64,000 bases of DNA, from assembly GCF_030915445.1 (NCBI RefSeq), contig NZ_CP133264.1, positions 4,249,208 to 4,313,207 of the forward strand, written 5' to 3'. The notes under the pieces were generated by a model, which made no database searches, was not told the DNA's origin, and saw only the letters and a list, made by a program, of their open reading frames with translations. The DNA comes from Clostridium sp. OS1-26. GTDB taxonomy: Bacteria > Bacillota > Clostridia > Clostridiales > Clostridiaceae. Made by a program: the position numbers and the translations under genes. Every line of letters starts with the position of its first letter. Within the stretch, counting starts at the first letter, position 1. Below, piece by piece: positions 56,187 to 63,216 of this stretch.

Positions 56187-56534
56187 TTAGTTACAACCAT
56201 CACAGGAACAGCTAGAACATCCTCCGCCACAACCTGAACTTTCAGGTTTATATACAGGCTCAAGGGTAATCCCACCAAGACCATTCTCTTCACCACATAA
56301 TAAAATAAAACCACTATATTGCATAAAAAGAGTCTTGTCCACTATAAAAATTGTATCTTGTACCTTTTGGGTTAGATCGCTTTCCTTTGGAGTATCAACA
56401 ACTATATTAAAGGAAGGACCATGGCAAGACATACCAGCTAGATAAATTCTAAGCATACTAGTTCCTATATTTTTTTCAGATAAAAGTTTTTTTAATTCGT
56501 TATAGGCTAAATCTGATATCTTTAAAAAATTCAT
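56187..56534 (-). CDS. HesB/IscA-like protein with Cys-rich tail
   Basis: 115 aa, ATG behind GAGGTTTGG. The HesB-like fold spans about 1-93: AYNELKKLLSEKNIG, LRIYLAGMSCHGPSFNIVVD (Cys near 36), and LEPVYKPES. The usual C-terminal CGC of IscA is replaced by a Cys-Gly-Ser tail with seven cysteines (GCGGGCSSCSCDGCN). This resembles the HesB-like group that occurs as selenoproteins in some clostridia; here only Cys codons are present. Metal or Fe-S handling is inferred. Not part of an isc/suf operon. Confidence 0.8.
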   Translation of the reverse strand: MNFLKISDLAYNELKKLLSEKNIGTSMLRIYLAGMSCHGPSFNIVVDTPKESDLTQKVQDTIFIVDKTLFMQYSGFILLCGEENGLGGITLEPVYKPESSGCGGGCSSCSCDGCN

Positions 56535-56886
56535 TTCCCAAACCTCTCTTATGTTTAAATCATGAAAATATTTTCCATTATTTTAATAATAGTACATTTT
56601 AAATACTTTTTCAATAAAAGATACTCTATAAGTTATCCTTCAAAATTGTTAGCAGTACAGAAGAGATACTCCCATGAATACCGCTAATAAGGCAAACACT
56701 CAGTTTAGATATCTATAGTGAGTTCCATGCCATGCTGATGCTGATCAATTTTATTTAAATAGCATCAAATAAATCTTTATACAAGATATAATAATACCTA
56801 ATCGAGTTGCATATATACTTATAGGGGTAATTCTCAAAGAATCACTTTATAGGAACTAACAATTCATATAAAAGGAGAAGGGGGAT
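56535..56886. other. Gene-free region with a family C repeat
   Basis: No gene supported. 56660-56720 contains GAGATACTCCCATGAA, ACCGCTAATAAGGC and CACTCAGTTTAGATATCTAT, matching the sequence at 58585-58645 at most positions. Confidence 0.5.
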
Positions 56887-57180
56887 ATGGATTTATTACA
56901 ATTTGCTATTGCAGCTTTAATAGTAGAATCACTATGGGAAACTACAAAGATGTTTTGGCAAAATGGTAAGTTTAGCTATGACAGATTAGGAGCGGTGTTG
57001 TTTGGAGAACTTGTGGCTATTGGAGCTGGTATAGATTTTATGGCTGCAGTTAACCTACCTACCAAGATACCTTATCTTGGTATGATTCTTACAGGGATTC
57101 TTATATCTAGAGGATCGAATTTTATGCATGATATATTAGGAAATATGAATAATATCCACCAAAAAAACAAAGTCAAATAA
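56887..57180 (+). CDS. Small membrane protein of unknown function
   Basis: 97 aa, ATG behind AAAGGAGAAGGGG. Hydrophobic segments at about 2-14 (amphipathic), 36-56 and 63-80; short polar loop with WQNGKFSYDRLG between the first two. Overall shape recalls small phage/mobile-element membrane proteins but no family is recognised. Strong ribosome site and terminator argue for expression. Confidence 0.7.
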   Translation: MDLLQFAIAALIVESLWETTKMFWQNGKFSYDRLGAVLFGELVAIGAGIDFMAAVNLPTKIPYLGMILTGILISRGSNFMHDILGNMNNIHQKNKVK

Positions 57181-57187
57181 ATTTAAT

Positions 57188-57236
57188 AAAAATAAATCCA
57201 GAAGTTCAAATTTTCATGCTCTGGATTTATTTTTAT
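57188..57236. terminator. Bidirectional terminator
   Basis: AAAAATAAATCCAGA stem pairing with TCTGGATTTATTTTT; shared by the convergent membrane-protein and DUF503 genes. Confidence 0.85.
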
Positions 57237-57241
57237 TAAAT

Positions 57242-57523
57242 TTACAGCAATTCTGTTTCGATATCCTGAATTGAAGCATCAGTATTTTCTTCTATAAAGT
57301 TAAGTACATTTTGCAGCATACTATCAGCATGTCTTTTATCAGTACTTACACAAGCAATGCCTATAACAATGGATTGGTGTAAATCGTTGTTCTCAACCTC
57401 AGCTATGGAAACATTAAATTTATTCTTGGTTTTATCTATAATACTTTTTACTATCATTCTTTTTTCTTTTAATGAATGAACCCAATTTGCAAATAGATAT
57501 ATTTTAGCTGTACCAATAATCAA
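57242..57523 (-). CDS. DUF503 (YlxP-like) protein
   Basis: 93 aa. The start is taken at TTG 57523, about 10 bases after AAAGGA, giving the family-like beginning M-I-I-G-T; an in-frame GTG at 57532 is too close to that site. Conserved HSLKEKRMIVKSIIDKTKNKFNVSIAEVE-type helix and strand (in two pieces) define DUF503. In Firmicutes ylxP often lies between infB and rbfA; here it is alone. Ribosome-linked role suspected from that context elsewhere only. Confidence 0.8.
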   Translation of the reverse strand: MIIGTAKIYLFANWVHSLKEKRMIVKSIIDKTKNKFNVSIAEVENNDLHQSIVIGIACVSTDKRHADSMLQNVLNFIEENTDASIQDIETELL

Positions 57524-57631
57524 ATGAACCACTTCCTTTAGTTATTATTATATCCAATTTTCATAAAGCATAAAATAGACATTGGTGGAAAATATAATAG
57601 TTATCACAAACTGTTTTAAAGGAGGGATTTA

Positions 57632-58258
57632 ATGATTAGAATATTTACGGATTGGCCTGAACCTTTAATTTCTTGTATTTCTATAATAATTGGGGCCATA
57701 GTTGGTGGAGTATTCAGTTGGATTATAACTAAAAAATCAACAGATAGAAGTATAGAAGTTCAGAACAAAATTTTTGAAGATAACAAAAAATATACAGAAA
57801 AAACTAGAATAAGAAGAAGTAGAGAGTATGCAAATATCATAAGATTAGATATATGCACAGCATTATTTAATAGTATCAGAATATTAAAAAGTATTAATAA
57901 TAAATTTGATATAGATGTATATCCCATACCAATGGATAGAGATTATTCTATCAATGTTGCATATTTAAAAGGTCAATTCCAATTAAGAGAACTCAGTTAT
58001 ATTTATCAATTATATGGGGTAATAGAAAAGTTAAATAAGGATACAAATAAATTCAGATACTTTAATGAGGAAGATCATAATAATGTTAAAATGGGATGTC
58101 AGATGTTTCTGAAAAAATTGTATGGAGATAATCTGAATAATATACTAGAGTTTGATATAGAAAAAGTTAGTTACGAAGAACTCTACAATAATGAATTGAT
58201 TAAAGTTGGATATAAAGAGGTATTAAGCAAATTGGATGATATTTGTAATACAGAGTGA
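57632..58258 (+). CDS. Hypothetical membrane-anchored protein
   Basis: 208 aa, ATG behind AAAGGAGGG. One N-terminal membrane segment (about 13-34), then a charged predicted coiled coil (35-75, KKSTDRSIEVQNKIFED and KTRIRRSREYAN) and a mostly helical cytoplasmic domain. No domain recognised; the layout resembles small accessory proteins with a TM-plus-coiled-coil front often found near mobile or defence elements. Flanked by repeats on the 3' side. Confidence 0.6.
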   Translation: MIRIFTDWPEPLISCISIIIGAIVGGVFSWIITKKSTDRSIEVQNKIFEDNKKYTEKTRIRRSREYANIIRLDICTALFNSIRILKSINNKFDIDVYPIPMDRDYSINVAYLKGQFQLRELSYIYQLYGVIEKLNKDTNKFRYFNEEDHNNVKMGCQMFLKKLYGDNLNNILEFDIEKVSYEELYNNELIKVGYKEVLSKLDDICNTE

Positions 58259-58289
58259 TGTAATAAGTACATAATTTCAATTAAAGATA

Positions 58290-58580
58290 AACAGAGTTCT
58301 TGGCATCAGATGGAGTTTGTCTGCGACCACTGGGCAATTCTGCCCGTTAAATGCCATTTAGGCATTTAACCTCCACCTGATGCTTATTAACAGGCTTCTT
58401 AGTGTCTTTAGCACTTAGAATGCGTTATCCTTTAGGGGAAATCGTTATCCAGGGACGTAGCCGCTCTTTACTCCCGCTTGGAGAAAAGTAGAGAACCAAA
58501 ATCTCTGATTTTGTGTGAATCGCTTTCACAGAGTGCGGTGGGAGTATTAGAGCGGGTAGTCATCGGATAAAATTATTAAC
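58290..58580. repeat. Dispersed repeat family B, long structured copy (B3)
   Basis: About 290 bases, clearly less AT-rich than its surroundings and full of stems: GCATCAGATGGAG/CTCCACCTGATGC, GGGCAATTCTGCCC, GTTAAATGCC/GGCATTTAAC, ACTCCCGC/GCGGTGGGAGT. Ends GGTAGTCATCGGATAAAA. Could be a MITE-like element or a structured RNA. No ORF. Confidence 0.65.
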
Positions 58581-58584
58581 AATA

Positions 58585-58645
58585 TAGAAGATGTACTCCT
58601 ATGAACACCGCTAATGAGTCAAGTACTCAGATTGGATATCTATAA
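58585..58645. repeat. Repeat family C copy
   Basis: TACTCCTATGAACACCGCTA, then TACTCAGATTGGATATCTAT; partner of 56660-56720. Directly follows the long family B copy. Confidence 0.5.
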
Positions 58646-58667
58646 TATAATTGAATTATATAGTTGG

Positions 58668-58717
58668 AAAATTAAGAACTTTTGAAAAATGTTTTGTTTT
58701 CAAAAGTTCTTAATTTT
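58668..58717 (-). terminator. Terminator of sigI-rsgI
   Basis: AAAATTAAGAACTTTTGAAA stem with a perfect 20-bp complement around a 10-base loop, at the rsgI stop. Confidence 0.85.
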
Positions 58718-59597
58718 ACTTTTCTTTGTTTTTATTACCTTTATCGTGGGTGTCATGTTTACCATTTTTGTCTTCTTTGTCATAGCCATGCTGCTTGTCG
58801 TCGTTGAATTTATTAGAATTTTTATTTGATTTTTCAAAGTCATCGTTATATTTTTTGTTGTTTCCTAAGCCGTTGTTATTTTTAGTGCTGCTGTCACTGT
58901 CATTATCTGATGCATTATAATTTTTATTAGGATTTGAATTAGCCTTATCAGCATTTGATTTATTTGAATTTGAATTATTATTTTTAGGTGAAATATTATT
59001 AGTACTTTTATTAGTCTTATTAAATACAGTAGTTCCGTTGTTGTCAATTTTTGCATTAAGGTTATTTTCTGATAATTCTTTTTCAAGGCTTGGTAAACCA
59101 ATTTCTTTTCCAGTTATATTTACTGCAATTGTTTTATCAGCATTAATGTAGTTGTCATTTATATATTTATCTTCTTTAGCTTGGTTCACTACCATTACCA
59201 AGGCATCATCTATTTGTGTATTCTTAGTTTTTATTTCTTTTAAAATTTTATCTCCATCAGAATTCAATGCTTGAGAGGACAATACTCTGTTCCATCTGTT
59301 TAATTTGAATTCAATAGAGGGGTTTATACTAATAGTAACTGTAGAAACAGGGATATAATAAGCATAAACTCCTCCTCCTAAGCTTAGTACGAAAAATATT
59401 AAACAAGCTGCTGTAATATATTTAAACTTTCTTATGTATATAAAAGGAGTGCTATAAACTTTTCCCTTGTATTCTCCGCCTACAACAGGTAAAGCCTTGC
59501 TTTTATCAATTTTAATTTTTAGAAATTCACCGTCGGGAGTCATTATATAAGCAGCATTTTCTTTAATCTCCATAACTAGTCCATTTTTAATATTCAT
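58716..59597 (-). CDS. rsgI: RsgI-type anti-sigma-I factor
   Basis: 293 aa from ATG 59597 (AGGTGA 5 bases upstream), overlapping the end of sigI. Cytoplasmic N-terminal RsgI domain (1-50, AAYIMTPDGEFLKIK), one membrane helix (about 60-82), then VSTVTISINPSIEFKLNRWNRV (about 88-109), the conserved extracytoplasmic block. The C-terminal 100 residues are Asn/Lys/Ser/Asp-rich and disordered, without the carbohydrate-binding modules seen in cellulolytic clostridia. Holds SigI inactive until a surface signal. The tail resembles that of the secreted protein encoded divergently. Confidence 0.9.
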   Translation of the reverse strand: MNIKNGLVMEIKENAAYIMTPDGEFLKIKIDKSKALPVVGGEYKGKVYSTPFIYIRKFKYITAACLIFFVLSLGGGVYAYYIPVSTVTISINPSIEFKLNRWNRVLSSQALNSDGDKILKEIKTKNTQIDDALVMVVNQAKEDKYINDNYINADKTIAVNITGKEIGLPSLEKELSENNLNAKIDNNGTTVFNKTNKSTNNISPKNNNSNSNKSNADKANSNPNKNYNASDNDSDSSTKNNNGLGNNKKYNDDFEKSNKNSNKFNDDKQHGYDKEDKNGKHDTHDKGNKNKEK

Positions 59598-60273
59598 TAC
59601 CTTCACCTACCTTTATATTTAAATAAGACCTTATATAAGCATATTCTTTATTAGAAAAAATTAAAATTAAAGCAAGGATGTATCGTCTCCATTTTTCAAT
59701 GAGTTTTCTATTTGAATTTGTCAGAAGACAAATTTGTTTTACAGGAAGCATTTTTGATCTATGTATATATTCTAAAACAGAAGGTTCATTTGAACAAATA
59801 AAGGCTAAATTTAGAAGATTATCCTTTGTGTCCTTATGTGTAGGAGAGGATTTACCAAGCACTTCAAAGGAAAGACCATATTTTTTTAATTCATCATTAA
59901 ATAACTTTATTTCTTCGAGCCTTCTAATATTTTCTTGTTCAATTTCATAATTAGTCATGGAATTTTTAGCATCTATATATTCAATTTGACTGTTCTCACC
60001 ATCAAAGGTTAAATAAGGGTTATTTGAGTTCTTCCTAAAGTAATCAATAAGTGCATTTTTTATAAGAACCTTAGAGTAACTAAAAAAGTTTCCTTTATCT
60101 TCAACATAAGATTCACAAGCGTTGTTAAAGGCGATTAATGCTACGCTTAGTTCATCATCATTTTCCCATTGTAGATTCTTTTTGCAGATGTTAGTGGCAA
60201 CACTATATATAAATTTTTTACTTTTCTCTATAAAATCATTTCTGTTATCATTCAAGTCATTTTTTAGTATCAT
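59587..60273 (-). CDS. sigI: RNA polymerase sigma factor SigI
   Basis: 228 aa, ATG behind GAGGTGG. Sigma-70 region 2 at about 20-85 (NDELSVALIAFNNACESYVEDKG, then FFSYSKVLIKNALIDYFRK) and the SigI-specific C-terminal helical domain ending with SNRKLIEKWRRYILALILIFS in place of a normal region 4. SigI controls envelope and heat or polysaccharide responses in Bacillus and Clostridium. Co-transcribed with rsgI. Its own promoter carries ACCCCCA and CGTA boxes, matching SigI targets, so autoregulation is expected. Confidence 0.92.
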   Translation of the reverse strand: MILKNDLNDNRNDFIEKSKKFIYSVATNICKKNLQWENDDELSVALIAFNNACESYVEDKGNFFSYSKVLIKNALIDYFRKNSNNPYLTFDGENSQIEYIDAKNSMTNYEIEQENIRRLEEIKLFNDELKKYGLSFEVLGKSSPTHKDTKDNLLNLAFICSNEPSVLEYIHRSKMLPVKQICLLTNSNRKLIEKWRRYILALILIFSNKEYAYIRSYLNIKVGEGNEY

Positions 60274-60293
60274 TTAACCACCTCACTATTTAT

Positions 60294-60323
60294 TACGGTA
60301 TAATAGGTAAATTTTATGGGGGT
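60294..60323 (-). promoter_or_regulatory. SigI-type promoter of sigI-rsgI
   Basis: Minus strand ACCCCCATAAAAT at the -35 and ACCGTAAT at the -10. The same two boxes precede the DUF5667 gene. 21 bases before the sigI start. Confidence 0.7.
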
Positions 60324-60397
60324 ATACAAAAAATAATTCCAACCTATATAAAATAAAAAGAGATCCCGCGAATATTTATAAAAATATCATTAATTTA

Positions 60398-60460
60398 TTT
60401 GATGTCTACCGTTACCAACACTCTAATGAATTCCGTGAAAGCGATTTGCACTAAATTAGG
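60398..60460. repeat. Dispersed repeat family B, diverged copy (B4)
   Basis: TTTGATGTCTACCG and CTCTAATGAATTCCGTGAAA, then GCGATT, correspond to the inverted end of the long copy (ATCCGATGACTACC and CACTCTGTGAAAGCGATT). Confidence 0.5.
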
Positions 60461-60707
60461 AATTTAAGATCTCTGCTGAAGATTTTTTCAAAGGTACCTA
60501 TCTAAAACATGGATATACTCCGTATAAATCTATGAAAATCATAATTGATATAAAAGTAAGCTGAGTTACTTTTATATATAGTACATAAGAATTTTTAATA
60601 GTACCATTATAAAACGATAGATGCGCGCGCAAATGTATATGGGAAAATTTATCATATTATAGTTAGTTTAACTACTTTTATAATAATATTAAAAAAAAAA
60701 TTATGGT

Positions 60708-60736
60708 ACCCCTATAAAATAGGAAAGGTTACCGTA
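60708..60736 (+). promoter_or_regulatory. SigI-type promoter of the DUF5667 gene
   Basis: ACCCCTATAAAAT at the -35, ACCGTAAAT at the -10, one base closer than in the sigI promoter. Start point would fall about 30 bases before the ATG at 60773. Confidence 0.7.
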
Positions 60737-60772
60737 AATATGCATGAGAGGATTTTAAAGGAGGAATTTATT

Positions 60773-61888
60773 ATGAAAAAAATAGCATTATTTGTAGCAG
60801 CAATAACTGTATCATTAAGTATTACTGGAAAGGTTTTTGCAGAGGGAGAAACTGCAAGTTATAAAGAAAATGCTGGAATAACTCCAGATAACGTAATTTT
60901 ATATCCAATAGATAAAGCAATAGACAATTTAAAAATAAATATTGCAAGAGGAGATGAAAGTAAGGCAGAGGCGCTAACTGATGTAGCTCTAGAAAGATTA
61001 GGAGAAAGCGAAGTTATGGCTGATAAAGAAAAAACAGAGCTTTCTACAGAAGCGTTAAAGGATTATAGCAACAAAATAAATGAAGCACAGGAAAAAGTAG
61101 AGGATGCCGTAGATAAGACATCTGTAGATAATGAAGCAGATAAGGAAAAGTTATCAAAACTTGAAAATCTTGAAACAAAAATAACTGAACAACAGAAAAA
61201 GTCAATAGAAGTTTTAAAGGGCTTAGAAAGTAAGCTTCCTGAGAAGGCAAAAGAAACAATATCTATGGTTATCGAAATGCAAACAGCTAAGAAAGAGGCT
61301 ATAGTTGCAGTATTAAATGAAAGAAAGGTATTAATAGAAAATAAGCAAGCTGTAAAGGATGCTGAAACCAAATTAGCAGAAGCTAAGAAATCAGGAAATG
61401 AGCAATCTATAAAGGCTGCAGAGGATTCTTTAAAACAAAAACAAGAAGCCTATAATGTTCAAAAAGATAAGTTTAAACAGTTAGTTGCAGAAAAGAAGGA
61501 AGTAATGAAAGGTGGAGTAGGGAAATTAAAGAAGGCTGCTAAGGAAGATGCTAAAAAGAATAGCAGTACAGAGGCTGATTCTCAGAGTAAAGATTCAACA
61601 ACACAAACTGGGCAACAGCAACAAGAAACAAGCACTACTGCACCAAATAGTACAACTACTACTGATACAAGTAGTGTTTCAAATGCTTCCAAAACACAAA
61701 GTACTTCAACTGCAAATAGCACTGCTTCTGTAAGTGAATCAAACAAAGATAAAATTGAAATAAAAGAAAAAGACGAAGATAATGATTCACAAGGAAAAGA
61801 TGATAAAAATGATTCAAAAGAAAAGAAAAATAAGGAAGCTAAAGAGCACAAATCAGAAAAGGGAAATAAGTCACATGAAGAAGACTAA
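60773..61888 (+). CDS. Secreted DUF5667 protein, probable SigI target
   Basis: 371 aa from ATG 60773 behind AAAGGAGG; the open frame from 60740 starts downstream of the -10 only by a few bases and has no ribosome site. Signal peptide 1-22 with a VFA-EG cleavage site. DUF5667 follows (about 38-75, YPIDKAIDNLKINIARG, LTDVALERLGES). A long Lys/Glu/Ala-rich coiled coil covers about 85-260, and a Thr/Ser/Gln-rich then Lys/Asp/Glu-rich disordered tail covers 265-371. Probably a wall- or matrix-located protein. Promoter boxes identical in form to those of sigI, directly divergent, place it under SigI. Confidence 0.8.
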   Translation: MKKIALFVAAITVSLSITGKVFAEGETASYKENAGITPDNVILYPIDKAIDNLKINIARGDESKAEALTDVALERLGESEVMADKEKTELSTEALKDYSNKINEAQEKVEDAVDKTSVDNEADKEKLSKLENLETKITEQQKKSIEVLKGLESKLPEKAKETISMVIEMQTAKKEAIVAVLNERKVLIENKQAVKDAETKLAEAKKSGNEQSIKAAEDSLKQKQEAYNVQKDKFKQLVAEKKEVMKGGVGKLKKAAKEDAKKNSSTEADSQSKDSTTQTGQQQQETSTTAPNSTTTTDTSSVSNASKTQSTSTANSTASVSESNKDKIEIKEKDEDNDSQGKDDKNDSKEKKNKEAKEHKSEKGNKSHEED

Positions 61889-61944
61889 AATCAATTAAAG
61901 CTTAAAACATTTCTTAATATAAACTATTTTATATCTTCAAATTA

Positions 61945-61980
61945 TGTTCAACTAAACTCTAACTGAAGTTTAATTGAACA
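61945..61980 (+). terminator. Hairpin after the DUF5667 gene
   Basis: TGTTCAACTAAACT pairs with AGTTTAATTGAACA around 8 bases; no T-run follows, so termination is uncertain. Confidence 0.5.
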
Positions 61981-62007
61981 AATCTAGAGAGGCTTTGGAC
62001 CTCGAAT

Positions 62008-62047
62008 AAATTAATGGCAATGATATTTTTATCATTGCCATTAATTT
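62008..62047. terminator. Bidirectional terminator
   Basis: AAATTAATGGCAATGATA stem with perfect complement around 4 T; ends in T-rich sequence on both strands. Lies between convergent DUF5667 and FAH genes. Confidence 0.8.
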
Positions 62048-62048
62048 A

Positions 62049-62117
62049 TTAATATGATTTTGCTATATTTTCAAGTATTTGAGCGCTGGCAGAAAGCTCC
62101 TGAAATAATTTTACATA
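62049..62117 (-). pseudogene. Chemoreceptor (MCP) 3'-end remnant
   Basis: Open frame of 22 codons without a start, reading ...VKLFQELSASAQILENIAKS-Y-stop. The FQELSASAQ-L-IA pattern is that of the last helix of methyl-accepting chemotaxis proteins. It abuts the FAH stop and is followed by the shared terminator, as if the rest of a chemoreceptor gene had been replaced by the FAH gene. Confidence 0.4.
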
Positions 62118-62118
62118 A

Positions 62119-62988
62119 TTATAATACTTTATTTCTCAATATTCCTATGTTTTCTATATAACATTCAACTTCATCTCCAGATTTTAAATATCTTGGAGGT
62201 TCAAAGCCCATACCAACGCCTGCAGGTGTTCCAGTAGCAATTACATCGCCAGGTTTTAAAGTTATGCCCTGTGAAAATTCACTTATTATATTAGGTATGT
62301 CAAAGATAAATTCTCTCGTATTTGAATCCTGTCTTAATTCACCATTTATATATGATTTAATGTTTAATTCAAGTGGTAATTTCAATTCATCTTTATAGAC
62401 TATCCATGGTCCCATTGGGCATGTCCCATCAAAGCTTTTTCCCTTAAGCCATTGTACGTGCTTCCATTGAGCATCTCTTACAGAAACATCATTTAAAATT
62501 GTATAACCAAATATATATTCTTCGGCTTTATCTCTAGGAATATTTTTACCTTCTTTTCCTATAATAACAGCTAACTCAACTTCATAATCTAATTTATCAG
62601 TTAAATTTTCATGAGATTGTATAATTCCGTTATGAGCTATACATTTATCAACAATTTTAGAGAAATATATTGGGTGTTCAGGTACTCCATTTTCTTTATC
62701 AATAACCTTTGCAACCTCTTTTATGTGCTCTCTGTAATTTTTACCTAAGCAAATTATGCCTCTAGTAGGATTAGGAATAGGAGATTCTAAGGTTACATCA
62801 TCTAAGCTTATTGTATTACTGCTATTTAAAATCATTTTTATTTGATTTTCAATTTGTACATTAAATTTATTTATAAGGTCCAACATTGAAAAATTCGGAA
62901 AAAGATTTTCAAGAGAAATTAATGAATTGTTATTTGATAAAACACCTATAACATCTTTAGTTCCTAATTTAAAAGTAACAAAACGCAT
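62119..62988 (-). CDS. Fumarylacetoacetate hydrolase-family protein
   Basis: 289 aa from ATG 62988, with AAGGTGG 8 bases upstream; a GTG at 63000 overlaps that site. N-terminal domain 1-75; FAH barrel with GIICLGKNYREHIKEV (about 80-95), KLDYEVELAVIIG (metal Glu pair near 137), GYTILNDVSVRD, KSFDGTCPMGPWIV and GDVIATGTPAGVGMG near 250. Members hydrolyse or decarboxylate 2-oxo acids (acylpyruvase, oxaloacetate decarboxylase, 2-hydroxyhepta-diene-dioate isomerase). Substrate not decidable; no aromatic-degradation genes are near. Confidence 0.88.
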   Translation of the reverse strand: MRFVTFKLGTKDVIGVLSNNNSLISLENLFPNFSMLDLINKFNVQIENQIKMILNSSNTISLDDVTLESPIPNPTRGIICLGKNYREHIKEVAKVIDKENGVPEHPIYFSKIVDKCIAHNGIIQSHENLTDKLDYEVELAVIIGKEGKNIPRDKAEEYIFGYTILNDVSVRDAQWKHVQWLKGKSFDGTCPMGPWIVYKDELKLPLELNIKSYINGELRQDSNTREFIFDIPNIISEFSQGITLKPGDVIATGTPAGVGMGFEPPRYLKSGDEVECYIENIGILRNKVL

Positions 62989-63130
62989 AATTATTACCAC
63001 CTTTTTATATAAATAATTATCAATATTTTTGAAACTATTTTAATTATATCATCAAAAAAGAGAATTTAAATAATAAATTGCTAATTTTAGAAAGTTTATA
63101 GGTATATGGTATTATAAGCAATTAACAGTA

Positions 63131-63176
63131 TAAAGGCATATCTGATAAAGTTTTTTTAGTATCAGATATGCCTTAT
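63131..63176 (-). terminator. Terminator of mntH
   Basis: AAGGCATATCTGATA stem pairing with TATCAGATATGCCTT; T-rich on both sides. Confidence 0.75.
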
Positions 63177-63216
63177 TTATATCCTTGTATTAGCAGTTTT
63201 TAATTAAGCTGGCTAT

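Noticed and set aside
58290..58580. tRNA, rRNA or known riboswitch in the structured region
   Set aside because: No cloverleaf, no rRNA signature and no gene to regulate directly downstream; repeats of its parts elsewhere favour a dispersed element.
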